Below are positions 51,701-59,757 of a stretch of 64,000 nucleotides of DNA, one piece after another (positions within the stretch are counted from its first letter, which is position 1; every line of letters begins with the position of its first letter). The translations under genes and the position numbers were made by a program. The notes below the pieces were generated by a model. That model ran no database searches, had not been told where the DNA came from, and saw nothing but the letters and a program-made list of their open reading frames with translations. Source of the DNA: VAZQ01 sp963835165 (GTDB lineage: Bacteria > Pseudomonadota > Alphaproteobacteria > Rhizobiales > Xanthobacteraceae); contig CAWIGD010000018.1 in NCBI GenBank assembly GCA_963835165.1, forward strand, positions 268,484 to 332,483, in the 5' to 3' direction.

Positions 51701-51869
51701 CTCCGGCATCGGATCGCAGGTGCAGAAGCCGCTGGCGGTGGTGGTGGTCGGCGGCATGATGCTGGCGCCGGTCATCATCCTGGTCACGCTGCCCGTGCTG
51801 ATCCTGATGTTCTCGCGCCGTACGCCGCGGGTCGTGATGCATGACGCGGTGCCGGCGCCGGCGCAATGA
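48720..51869 (+). CDS. RND efflux pump, heavy-metal-efflux (CusA/CzcA) type
   Basis: 1049 residues, full length. Twelve membrane helices in two sets, with large periplasmic loops after TM1 and TM7. The TM4 signature DFGLIVDATVIMVES keeps the two Asp and the Glu of the CzcA consensus but changes GAV to ATV and EN to ES. NIEAYPDPTPPMVDVITQSP and GLSAEEIERYITIPIE match HME pumps. Proton-driven export of cations or organic compounds; specificity uncertain. Co-transcribed with the adaptor; the outer-membrane partner gene is on the opposite strand. Confidence 0.93.
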   Translation: MDAVVAFALKHRVLMVVLFVMMLTGGIMAFRELNIEAYPDPTPPMVDVITQSPGLSAEEIERYITIPIETQTSGLRGLTSIRTISLYGLSDVKLQFSFDLTYEQALQQVLNRLSQVPPLPNNAQPQISPVSPIGEVFRYRLAGPPGYSVLDLKTLQDWVLQRRFRAVPGVVDVIGWGGKTKTFELEVDFNKLIAYGLTLPQLLQALNNSNINVGGNTVNIGPQAAVVRGVGLIRSIEDLRNTMLTQSGGNPVLVGDVATVTVGQKPRLGIAGNDADDDIVQGIVLMRRGEQSMPTIKRVEREVERINSSNILPPGVRIERIYDRKDLIEITTNTVLHNMALGIVLIFLLQWVFLGNLRSALIVAATIPFALFFAVGIMVLRGELANLLSVGAIDFGLIVDATVIMVESIYRRLGQATAPVGASGAAEGLTGKLSAIYYAASDVNRSIFFAAGIIIAGFLPLFTLSGVEGHIFGPMAKTYAYALAGGLLATFTVTPAISAILLPEHVRETETIVVRVLHRLYMPVLHFAVANRVLAIAGAIALLALAGVTVRSLGLEFLPKLEEGNLWIRATMPSTISLEEGNGYVNRMRDVIRAFPEVESVVSQHGRPDDGTDAAGFFNAEFFAPLKPFRQWRSGLGDKDDLTAEILAKLTAEFPGVEFNFSQYLQDNVAEAVSGVKGENSIKLFGNDLQAVSDTANKIKAVLATVPGITDLAVFTSLGQPTVQIDVDRGRAARYGLTPGDINATIRVAIGGDSAGDLYEPGSDRHFPIVVRLAPQFRQDPAVIQNLRIGVQGPNGTTQIPLSDVASVKLVSGASYIYREGQERYLPIKFSVRDRDLGSAIKEAQRKVAQQVTLPVGSRMEWVGEFGNLQDAIARLKVVVPLSLALIALLLWINFGSVPDTLLTMSVIPMAVVGGIFALFLMQIPFSVSAAIGFIALFGISVMDGIIILSQFNQLIDVGVERTTAILRTGELQMRPVLMTCVIAGIGLLPAAMSSGIGSQVQKPLAVVVVGGMMLAPVIILVTLPVLILMFSRRTPRVVMHDAVPAPAQ

Positions 51870-51944
51870 TGTGAGCGACCGGACGAGCGCCGCGCCTTTG
51901 CCCGGTCCTGTGTTGCATCCCTGAGCGTCTGAAGGCGGCTGCGG

Positions 51945-53403
51945 TTACTGGCCCGACGGCGTGCGCAGGCCGCCCCAGGCATCGCGCACCTGCTGGTAAT
52001 GAACCTCGGGCGAGTAGTCCGGGGTATTGAGGCCGAGCGTCTTCACGTCGAGCCGCCCGGTGGCGCTGAGCAGCGCATAGGCCGCGATCACCCGGTCGCG
52101 CTGCGCGCCGATCAGGCGCGCGCGGGCGGCCATGAGGTCCTGCTGCGAGTTGAGCACGTCGAGCGTCGTGCGCTGCCCGCCCTGCGCCTCCTTCTGCACG
52201 CCGGAGAGCGCCACGTTGGCCGCGCGCACCTCGGATTCCGCGGCCGACAGCGCGACCTTCGCGCCCTCGTGGCTCGCCCAGGCTGCGATCACCGCGGTCT
52301 GGGTCTGGTTGCGAATGAGCTCGAGCACGATGCGGGCCTGCATCGCGAGCTCCTTGGCCTGCCGGATCTGCGCGGCCGCAAGCCCGCCGTCGTAGATCGG
52401 GACGTTGGCCTGGCCGATGATCGAGGCGATATCGTTGGCCTTGGCGCTGAGCGTCGGGTCATTCTCCCACTGGCGCTGGACGCTTCCTTGCACCGACAGG
52501 TTGGGCCACAGGCTGCTTTCCGCGATCTTGGTGCCGAGCTGGGCGACATCGGTGTCGTACATCGCGGCCATAATGGCGGGATGATCCTTCCGGCTGATCG
52601 CCACCGCCTCATCGCGCGTGCGCGGCAGCAACCGGTCCACCGGCTCGGCGGGCGCCAGCCGGCCGGGCGGCGCACCGGTCACCTGCGCATAGATCGCCTG
52701 GCTGATCGCGAGGTTGACCTCCGCCGCATTGAGATCGGCGAGCCCGCGGCTTTGGCGGGCCTCGGCCTGCGCCACGTCGGTCGGGGTCACGTCGCCGGCA
52801 TCGAGACGCTTGCGGGTGGTGCCAAGCACCTCGCGCAGAAACGTCGAATTGATGCGCTGGGCTTCCACCAGGGTCTGGTTGGCGAGCACGTTGGTGTAGG
52901 CGGTCACCGCGTCGAGCAGCACGCCCTTGGCCGACATTGCGCAGGGCTTCGCGCCCCGAGCGCACGTTGGCTTCGGACTGGCGCACGGTATTGGCGGTCT
53001 TGAAGCCGTTGAACAAGGTCTGCGACACGGTGAGGCCGATGGTCCAGGTGCGCAGCGTGGCGGTCTGCACGGTGTTGTCGGGAAACAGCACCCGCACCGC
53101 CTGCAGGCCGCCGGTCAGCATGGCCATGATCTGCGGCCGGTAGGCCGCGACCGCCATCGGGACGGTCTCGTCGATTCCGCGCAGCCGCGCCCGCTCGGCA
53201 TTGAGCAGCGGATTGCCCTGGTAGGTCCGCACCAGGACCTCCGGCAGGGTTTCCGCCCGCGTCGGCGTCGCCGGCAAAATAAGGAGTGCAGCGAAGACGG
53301 CAGCGGCACAGCAGCTGGAGCGGAGAATACAGCGGGTCGCGGCCAGCCGCGCGGGAACCCACGCAGGACCATTCGCACTCAATACGCTGCCCGCTACGCG
53401 CAT
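51945..53403 (-). pseudogene. TolC-family outer-membrane channel, frameshifted
   Basis: From ATG 53403 the first 160 residues read as a TolC-type protein: signal peptide ending TPTRAE, then LPEVLVRTYQGNPLLNAERA and LTVSQTLFNGFKTANTVRQ, to SGREALRNV. The rest (GVLLDAVTAYTNVLANQTLV to the stop at 51945) is in another frame. Dropping one base of the CCC at 52924-52926 (GGG on the coding strand) joins them into about 485 residues. Paired with the RND pump and adaptor genes on the other strand. Either an inactivated channel or a base error. Confidence 0.87.
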
Positions 53404-53635
53404 CGACACGACCCGAACCGAGATATAAGTCAGCTTGAAGGCGCCCCAGGGGAAAACATCGCAGGTTCCGGCGCCGGCCGCCAGTCGATTCCATGGCGGT
53501 CCGATCAGGGCAATTAATCCCTTGAAATTGCCTCCGAAAACGATGCCTGCTGGCCCCGTCAGGGTGCGGTGCGGCGATTGACATCGGCCGCGCAGGCGCG
53601 TTTCTCTGCCGCCCCGGAAGGAGGCCGGAACGGGC

Positions 53636-54067
53636 ATGGCCAATCTCGTCTACCGCAGGACATTCACGGTCGAATGGGGTCATTGCGATCCGGCCGGCAT
53701 CGTGTTCAACAGCCGCTTCTTCGAGTTTTTCGATTGGAGCTCCTGGCTGCTGTTCGAGCAGGCGCTGGGGGTGCGGCCGAGCGACCTGGGGCCGACCTTC
53801 GGCATCGTCGGCATTCCGCTGGTGGACGCCAAGGCCCGCTTTCTCAAGCCCGCGCATTTCAATGACGTCGCCGACATCGCCTCCGAAGTCAGCGCGTTCC
53901 GGCGGTCGAGTTTCGAGGTGACGCATCATATCTCCATCGCGGGGCAGCTTGCGGTCGAAGGCCGCGAGACCCGGGTATGGGCGGCCCAGGACCCGAACGA
54001 TGCGGTCAAATTGAAGGGAATACCGATCCCGGCCGCGGTGATCGAACGGTTCCAGGTTGGGGCCTAG
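53636..54067 (+). CDS. Acyl-CoA thioesterase, 4-hydroxybenzoyl-CoA thioesterase-like hotdog fold
   Basis: 143 residues with AAGGAGG upstream. Hotdog fold: FTVEWGHCDPAGIVFNSRFF carries the catalytic Asp of the 4-HBT group, followed by GIPLVDAKARFLKPAHFND. Hydrolyses an aromatic or acyl-CoA thioester. The stop codon TAG lies in the CTAG end of palindromic element B, so the present C-terminus may be set by the insertion. Functional pairing with the CaiB transferase upstream is possible but distant. Confidence 0.9.
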   Translation: MANLVYRRTFTVEWGHCDPAGIVFNSRFFEFFDWSSWLLFEQALGVRPSDLGPTFGIVGIPLVDAKARFLKPAHFNDVADIASEVSAFRRSSFEVTHHISIAGQLAVEGRETRVWAAQDPNDAVKLKGIPIPAAVIERFQVGA

Positions 54068-54141
54068 GTGGCGCATTTGACGTTCCTATCAGTATTGGCC
54101 GCGAGTCCTTCATAGGAACGTCAAATGCAAAGCCACACTAG
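54064..54141 (+). repeat. CTAG-ended palindromic element B, copy 2 (complete)
   Basis: CTAGGTGGC-GCATTTGACGTTCCTAT ... ATAGGAACGTCAAATGC-AAAGCCACACTAG, a nearly perfect stem with a 22-base loop. Identical over 50 bases to 26389-26438. Abuts element A at its right end. Confidence 0.8.
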
Positions 54142-54231
54142 GATCATGACTTGCTAGTGTCCCTTTGTTTCCGACGTTCGTAAAAGCGAGTGCTGCGAAA
54201 TGATACGAACGTCGGAAACGGGACACTAGCG
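54137..54231 (+). repeat. CTAG-ended palindromic element A, copy 2
   Basis: Reverse complement of 23092-23186 with a single difference (CGAGTG here, CGGGTG there) in 95 bases. Core CTAGTGTCCC...GGGACACTAG at 54154-54229. Confidence 0.8.
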
Positions 54232-54319
54232 ACTCTCGATCGTGCAGCAAATTCCCGATCGCGGGTCTGGCAGCCCGATACCGCCGGCCACATGTCCAGG
54301 CGTTGAGGACGTCCGATTG

Positions 54320-57300
54320 ATGACTGAGAGCTTGACCCTCGGGTGCGATCTGCGGTTCGCGGACCTTCATGGCCGCGACGGCCTGGTGCGCCTCGACGGC
54401 CACTTCGTGGATTTCCTCAAGGCGCAAAATGCGGAGCTGCACAACCGGCTGATGGCGGCGCGCGCGGCGCCGGAACAGGTGGCCGGCAAGCCGGAATCCG
54501 ATCTCATCGTCGAACTCGCGCCGGTGCTGGAGGAGTTCATCGCCGAGCTGTTCGGCATCGCCCACGAGGTGCGGACGCTGCGCGCCCGCCATGACGCGCT
54601 GGCCCCGCTCTATTCGGTCAAGCGGTTGTTCGTGCAGCGCCGCGCCGCCAAGAAATTCGGTCCCGATCAGGCCGCGGGTTTCGACGGACCGGCTTTGCGG
54701 CGCGAGCTCGAACCCCTGCTCGGCGGCGAACTCACCGAACTGCGCTTCGCCGAACGCGTCGATGCCTGGATGAAGGCCGAGGCGGAGCAACGCCGCCTCG
54801 CTCGACCTCGCCGCCCGCTACGCCGCCTGGGCGACGCATACGCCGCAGGGCCAGGAGCTGCACAAGGCCGGCATCCTGTTCAAGCTGCCGCACAAGGTCG
54901 ACCCGCACCATCTCGTTCCGGTCGAGACCGAAGTGGTGGACGGCGTGACCATGCTCAAGCTGCCGCGCGCGCATCGCCGTCTGCGCGACGGCTTCGCGCT
55001 GACCGATCCCGGCACCGATCTCACCGGTGCGCTCGATCATGCCAACTACTGCATCTGGTGCCACAACCAGGGCAAGGATTCCTGCTCGAAGGGGCTCAAG
55101 GAGAAGAGCGGCGAGTTCAAGAAGTCGCCGTTCGGCGTGGCGCTCGCCGGCTGCCCGCTCGACGAGAAGATCTCCGAGATGAATCTGGTCGAGGCCGGCG
55201 GCCACACCATCGGCGCCCTCGGCATTGTCATCATCGACAACCCGATGTGCGCGGCGACCGGCCACCGCATCTGCAACGACTGCATGAAGGCGTGCATCTA
55301 CCAGAAGCAGGAGCCGGTCGATATTCCGCAGGTCGAGACCCGCGTCCTCAAGGACGTGCTGGCGTTGCCCTGGGGCTTCGAGATCTACGCGCTGCTGACG
55401 CGATGGAATCCGCTCAATCTGCGCCGGCCGTTGCCCAAGCCCGCCAGCGGCCGCAAGGTCCTGGTCGTGGGCCTCGGGCCCGCCGGCTTCACGCTCGCGC
55501 ATCATCTCATGAACGACGGCCACACCGTGGTGGCGATCGACGGGCTCAAGATCGAGCCGCTCGATGCCGCGATCTCGGGTGTCGACGCCGCCGGCGCGCG
55601 CGCGCCGTTCCGCCCGATCCGCGATGCCGCCGAGCTGCGCGAGCCGCTCGACAGCCGCGTCATGGCCGGGTTCGGCGGGGTCGCCGAATACGGCATCACG
55701 GTGCGCTGGGACAAGAATTTCCTCAAGCTCATCCGCCTGCTGCTGGAACGGCGCGGCGAGTTCGCGATGTTCGGCGGCGTGCGCTTCGGCGGCACCCTCA
55801 CCATCGACAGCGCCTTCGCGCTCGGTTTCGACCACATCGCGTTGTGCGCGGGCGCCGGCCGCCCGACCATCGTGCCGATGAAGAACGGGCTCGCCGCCGG
55901 CGTGCGCCAGGCCTCCGACTTCCTGATGGCGCTGCAGCTCACCGGCGCCGCCAAGACCGACAGCCTCGCCAACCTGCAGGTGCGCCTGCCGGTGGTGGTC
56001 ATCGGCGGCGGGCTCACCGCGATCGACACCGCCACCGAGGCGCTCGCCTATTATCCGCTGCAGGTGGAGAAGTTCCTCAGCCGCTACGAGACCCTGGTCG
56101 AGGAGCGCGGCGAAGCCGCGATCCGCGCCGGCTGGACGACGCAGGAAGCCGACACCGCATCCGAATTCCTGCAGCATGCGCGCGCGATCCGCGCCGAGCG
56201 CGAGCAGGCCGCGCGCGAGGGCCGCAAGCCGCAGCTCGCGGAGCTGCTTCGGCAATGGGGCGGCGCCACCATCGTCTATCGGCGGCGCATGATCGATTCG
56301 CCGAGCTACACGCTCAACCACGAAGAGGTGGCGAAGGCGCTGGAGGAGGGCATCGGGTTCTCCGAACGGCTGACGCCGGAAGAGGTCCTGCTCGATCGCT
56401 TCGGCTGCGCGCGGGCGCTGCGGCTCTCCTCGCAGGCCGAGGCCGACACCAATCCGGGCGCGGCGCCGCTCGAGGTGGTGCTGCCGGCGCGCACCATCCT
56501 GGTCGCGGCCGGCACCCAGCCCAACACCGTGCTCGGGCGCGAGGAGCCGCAGCACGTCGGCATCGACGGCAAGTATTTCCAGGCCTTCGACGAGAACGGA
56601 CAGAAGGTGACGCCCGAGCGCACCACCAAGCCGTCGGCCGCGCATGTGCTCATGAGCGTGCGGCCGGATGGCCGTTCCATCAGCTTCTTCGGCGATCTGC
56701 ATCCGTCCTTTGCCGGCAACGTGGTGAAGGCGATGGCGAGCGCCAAGCAGGGTTATCCCGTCGTCAGCCGGATGCTCGAGCGGCAACAACCATCCGCGGT
56801 CTCGCCCGCTTCGCTGATGGCGCGTCTCCACGACGAGCTGCGGCCGATCGTGCACGCGATCAACCGGCTCACGCCCACCATCGTCGAGGTCGTGGTGCGC
56901 GCGCCGATGGCGGCGCGCGCCTTCGCGCCCGGGCAGTTCTACCGGCTGCAGAATTACGAGACGCTCTCGCGCAGCGCCGACGGCACCCGGCTGGCGAAAG
57001 AAGGGCTCGCGCTCACCGGCGCCGCGGTCGACCGCGAGCAGGGATTGCTGTCGACCATCGTGCTGGAAATGGGCGGCTCGTCCGACCTGTGCGCGCAACT
57101 GGCGCCGGGCGAGCCGGTCGTTCTCATGGGGCCGACAGGCACCCCGACCGAGACGCCGTCGGGGGAAACCGTGCTGCTCATCGGCGGCGGGCTCGGCAAC
57201 GCCGTGCTGTTCTCGATCGGACAGGCGCTGCGCGCCAACGGCAGCCGGGTGATCTATTTCGCCGGCTACAAGCGCGCGATCGACCGCTACAAGGTCGAGG

Positions 57301-57824
57301 AAATCGAGCGCGCGGGCGACGTCATCGTGTGGTGCTGCGACGAAGCGCCGGGCTTTCGCGCCGACCGGCCGCAGGACAAGGTCTTCACCGGCAACATCGT
57401 CGCCGCCCTCGACGCCTACGGATCGGGCGCGCTCGGCGGGCCCGCCGCGATCCCGCTCGGCGAGGTCGACCGCGTGGTGGCGATCGGATCCGACGGCATG
57501 ATGGCGGCGGTCAAGCGGGCGCGCGCGGGCATCCTCGCGCAGCATCTCAAGCCAGGACATAAGGCCATCGCCTCCATCAACTCGCCGATGCAGTGCATGA
57601 TGAAAGAGATCTGCGCCCAGTGCCTGCAGGTCCACCGCGATCCCGCCACCGGCGTGGAGAGCGTGGTGTTTTCCTGCTTCAACCAGGATCAGGATCTCGA
57701 TCGCGTCGACTTCGACAATCTGCGCGCGCGCCTCGCCCAGAACGGCGTGCAGGAAAAGCTCACGCGGCTGTGGGTCGACCGCTCGTTGCGCCAGTTGGGC
57801 CTGCGGCAGACCGCGGCGGAGTAG
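54320..57824 (+). pseudogene. Giant FAD/Fe-S oxidoreductase (GltD-like plus ferredoxin-reductase-like), frameshifted near residue 157
   Basis: About 1167 residues if one base near 54788-54794 is removed. Before it, MTESLTLGCDLRFADLHG to WMKAEAEQ; after it, AASLDLAARYAAWATHTPQG onward in a second frame. Domains in corrected numbering: Fe-S cysteines C244, C247, C255, C278 (CIWCHNQGKDSC, GCPLD) and a second set in NPMCAATGHRICNDCMKAC; FAD site VLVVGLGPAGFTLAHHL about 375; NAD(P) site VVVIGGGLTAIDTATEA about 555; FNR-like FAPGQFYRLQNYE about 870; NAD site LIGGGLGNAVLFSIG about 950; terminal MQCMMKEICAQCLQ like a PyrK [2Fe-2S] loop. Electron-transfer role likely; donor and acceptor unknown. Confidence 0.83.
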
Positions 57825-58482
57825 CGCGCGCGAAACTCGACTGTTGTCCCTGTCTCACCGAAGGGAGTGCAGTCCAATGTCCGCCCATTGTTAATAACAG
57901 GGAAAATACAATGGGACGTCCGCGGCGAGGCCCATTTTGCGCGGCTTGGCGCGATACGCCCGAGCGAATAACAGGGACATAACAACAAAACAGCATCTCG
58001 GCGCCGCCGCGGCCATGCCCGTGCGCTGAACGGACCGCTTTGCCGCATGGGAGACGAGCTTGCGCTTTCGCGCGCGAAATCCCTCAGGCTCTCAATCGAT
58101 TGCGATGCAAGTTTTGATCGAGCAGTCCTTGCCGGGTTATCGCATGGCCTGGTTGTCCTTCTGATCCCGTTGGAATTGGCGTGCGCATGCAGCGCATGCG
58201 TTGCGCCTGCGCACAAAAAAGCCCGGAGCGATCCGGCCCGGGCGCGTACTTCTGGATGATCCGCAAAGCACACAGGATTCGGTAACATGCGTCAAGCGTC
58301 TTTCGACGCTGCGAGGCGTCGCGGCCGGACCTTGAGCGGCGTCGATCGACCGTGGCCGCGTGGCGACGGATGCAGGGACGCGTGCCGGCCATGACCACGG
58401 CGGGCTTCTCCCGGCGGCGCGCAGCCGCTATAGCGACGCCAAGAATAAAAGCGCTGTCGGCGGCGCGCTGCAGGGAGGGTTC
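57825..58482. other. Intergenic region with short repeats and a minus-strand terminator
   Basis: 658 bases without a supported gene. AATAACAGGGA occurs at 57893-57903 and 57967-57977, a pattern seen as debris near mobile DNA in related genomes. A strong minus-strand terminator lies at 58215-58243. GGGAGGG (58473-58479) serves the MFS start. A 70-codon frame at 58047-58259 is not protein-like. Confidence 0.5.
58215..58243 (-). terminator. Rho-independent terminator facing the minus strand, no gene upstream
   Basis: On the minus strand GCCCGG (58243-58238), an 11-base loop, CCGGGC (58226-58221), then TTTTTT (58220-58215). There is no coding gene to terminate between here and the MFS gene, which runs the other way. 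Confidence 0.65.
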
Positions 58483-59682
58483 ATGATCCGACGGGACGCA
58501 CGAATAAATTTGCTGATCAGCACCGGGCATTTCCTGTCGCATTTCTATCAGCTCTGCCTGCCGCCGCTGTTCCTGGTGTGGCAGCGCCAGTTCGACATCA
58601 GCTTCGCGGAGCTTGGTCTGACCGTCGTGCTGATGACCGGGACCGCGGCAGTGCTGCAGACCCCGGTCGGATTCCTGGTCGACCGCTACGGCGCCCGCCC
58701 GTTTCTGATCGGCGGCGCGTTGGTGATGTCGCTCGCGATCGCACTGATGGCCTTCGCGACTGCGTTCTGGCAGATCCTCGCTTTGTCGTTGATTTCGGGT
58801 GCCGGCAACGCCGTGTTCCACCCGTGCGACTACGCGATCCTTGCCGGCTCGATCCGCAAGGAGCGCATGGGCCGCTCCTTCGCCCTGCACGGCTTCAGCG
58901 GCAGTATCGGCTTTGCGCTTGCCCCACCGACGATCACGGCGCTGCTGAGCGTCATGGATTGGCGCGGCGTCCTGCTGGTGGTCGGCGGTCTTGGCCTGCC
59001 GGTGGTTGCGGCCCTCATCGCTCAGAGTCACATCCTGCACGACCAGGTGCGCAAGGATGCGCCGGCGCCCGGCATGTCGATGCGCGAGCTGCTGCTCGAC
59101 CGGACGCTGGGCCTGTTCTTCCTGTTCTATTTTCTCGGCGCCATGGCGAGCGGCGGCATAACGGCCTGGCTGATCACCGTGCTGCACGAGGTGAAGGGAT
59201 TCGATCTTGCGCTCGCCTCGGCCGCGCTCACCGCCTATATGGCGGGGAGCGGCGGGGGCGTCCTTCTGGGCGGATGGGTGGCCGACAAGTCCCACCGTTA
59301 CCTCGCGATCTTTGTCGCCGGGCTCACCAGCTTCTCCGCGGCGGCGATCCTGGTTGTGGATCTGCTGCCGATGGGCGGCCTCGCCACCATCGCCCTGATG
59401 CTGGCCTCCGGCATCGCGCTGGGCGCCAGCCGTACGCCGCGCGACGTGATGCTCAAGGACGCCGCGCCGCACGGCCAGATCGGCAAGGTGTTCGGCTTCG
59501 TCAGCGCCGGCTTGCCGCTCGGAAGCGCGATGACGCCGGTCCCCTTCGGCTTGCTGATCGATCACGGCCACGCCGAGTTCGTGCTCATCGCCGCGGCCGG
59601 ATTTCTGCTGGCGAGCATTCTCTGCATGGGCCGTGCAAAGGCCTCGGCCAAGCGCGACGCCATGGCCGTGGCCGCCGAGTGA
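58483..59682 (+). CDS. MFS transporter
   Basis: 399 residues from ATG 58483, with AGGGAGGG 3-10 bases upstream. Twelve hydrophobic segments; the loop-2 motif is VDRYGARPFLIGG (D-x-x-G-x-R-P type) and GAGNAVFHPCDYAILAGSI follows in TM4. The style (HFLSHFYQLCLPPLF, GNAVFHPCDYAIL) resembles the FosmidomycinR/YfnO-like group of exporters. Substrate unknown. Monocistronic by layout; the next gene converges. Confidence 0.88.
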   Translation: MIRRDARINLLISTGHFLSHFYQLCLPPLFLVWQRQFDISFAELGLTVVLMTGTAAVLQTPVGFLVDRYGARPFLIGGALVMSLAIALMAFATAFWQILALSLISGAGNAVFHPCDYAILAGSIRKERMGRSFALHGFSGSIGFALAPPTITALLSVMDWRGVLLVVGGLGLPVVAALIAQSHILHDQVRKDAPAPGMSMRELLLDRTLGLFFLFYFLGAMASGGITAWLITVLHEVKGFDLALASAALTAYMAGSGGGVLLGGWVADKSHRYLAIFVAGLTSFSAAAILVVDLLPMGGLATIALMLASGIALGASRTPRDVMLKDAAPHGQIGKVFGFVSAGLPLGSAMTPVPFGLLIDHGHAEFVLIAAAGFLLASILCMGRAKASAKRDAMAVAAE

Positions 59683-59757
59683 TCCGCGATTGGGGGCGTG
59701 CTCGAATCGCCGACGATCCTGATCAAGGCCCGCGCGGGGCAATCATGGCGGCGAAAT

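Noticed and set aside
48873..51866. A 997-codon frame antisense to the RND pump
   Set aside because: His/Asp/Arg-rich shadow of a GC-rich gene; no family motifs.
54242..57562. A 1106-codon frame on the plus strand
   Set aside because: After residue about 184 it is an Arg/Ala-rich shadow of the true flavoprotein frame (54792 onward).
54732..57635. A 967-codon minus-strand frame antisense to the flavoprotein
   Set aside because: Same shadow pattern, low complexity, no motifs.
58047..58259. A 70-codon frame with a hydrophobic stretch
   Set aside because: It runs through the terminator stem, lacks a ribosome site and looks incidental.
58084..59742. A 552-codon minus-strand frame antisense to the MFS gene
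   Set aside because: Gln/Arg/Glu-rich shadow; the transporter on the plus strand has clear motifs.
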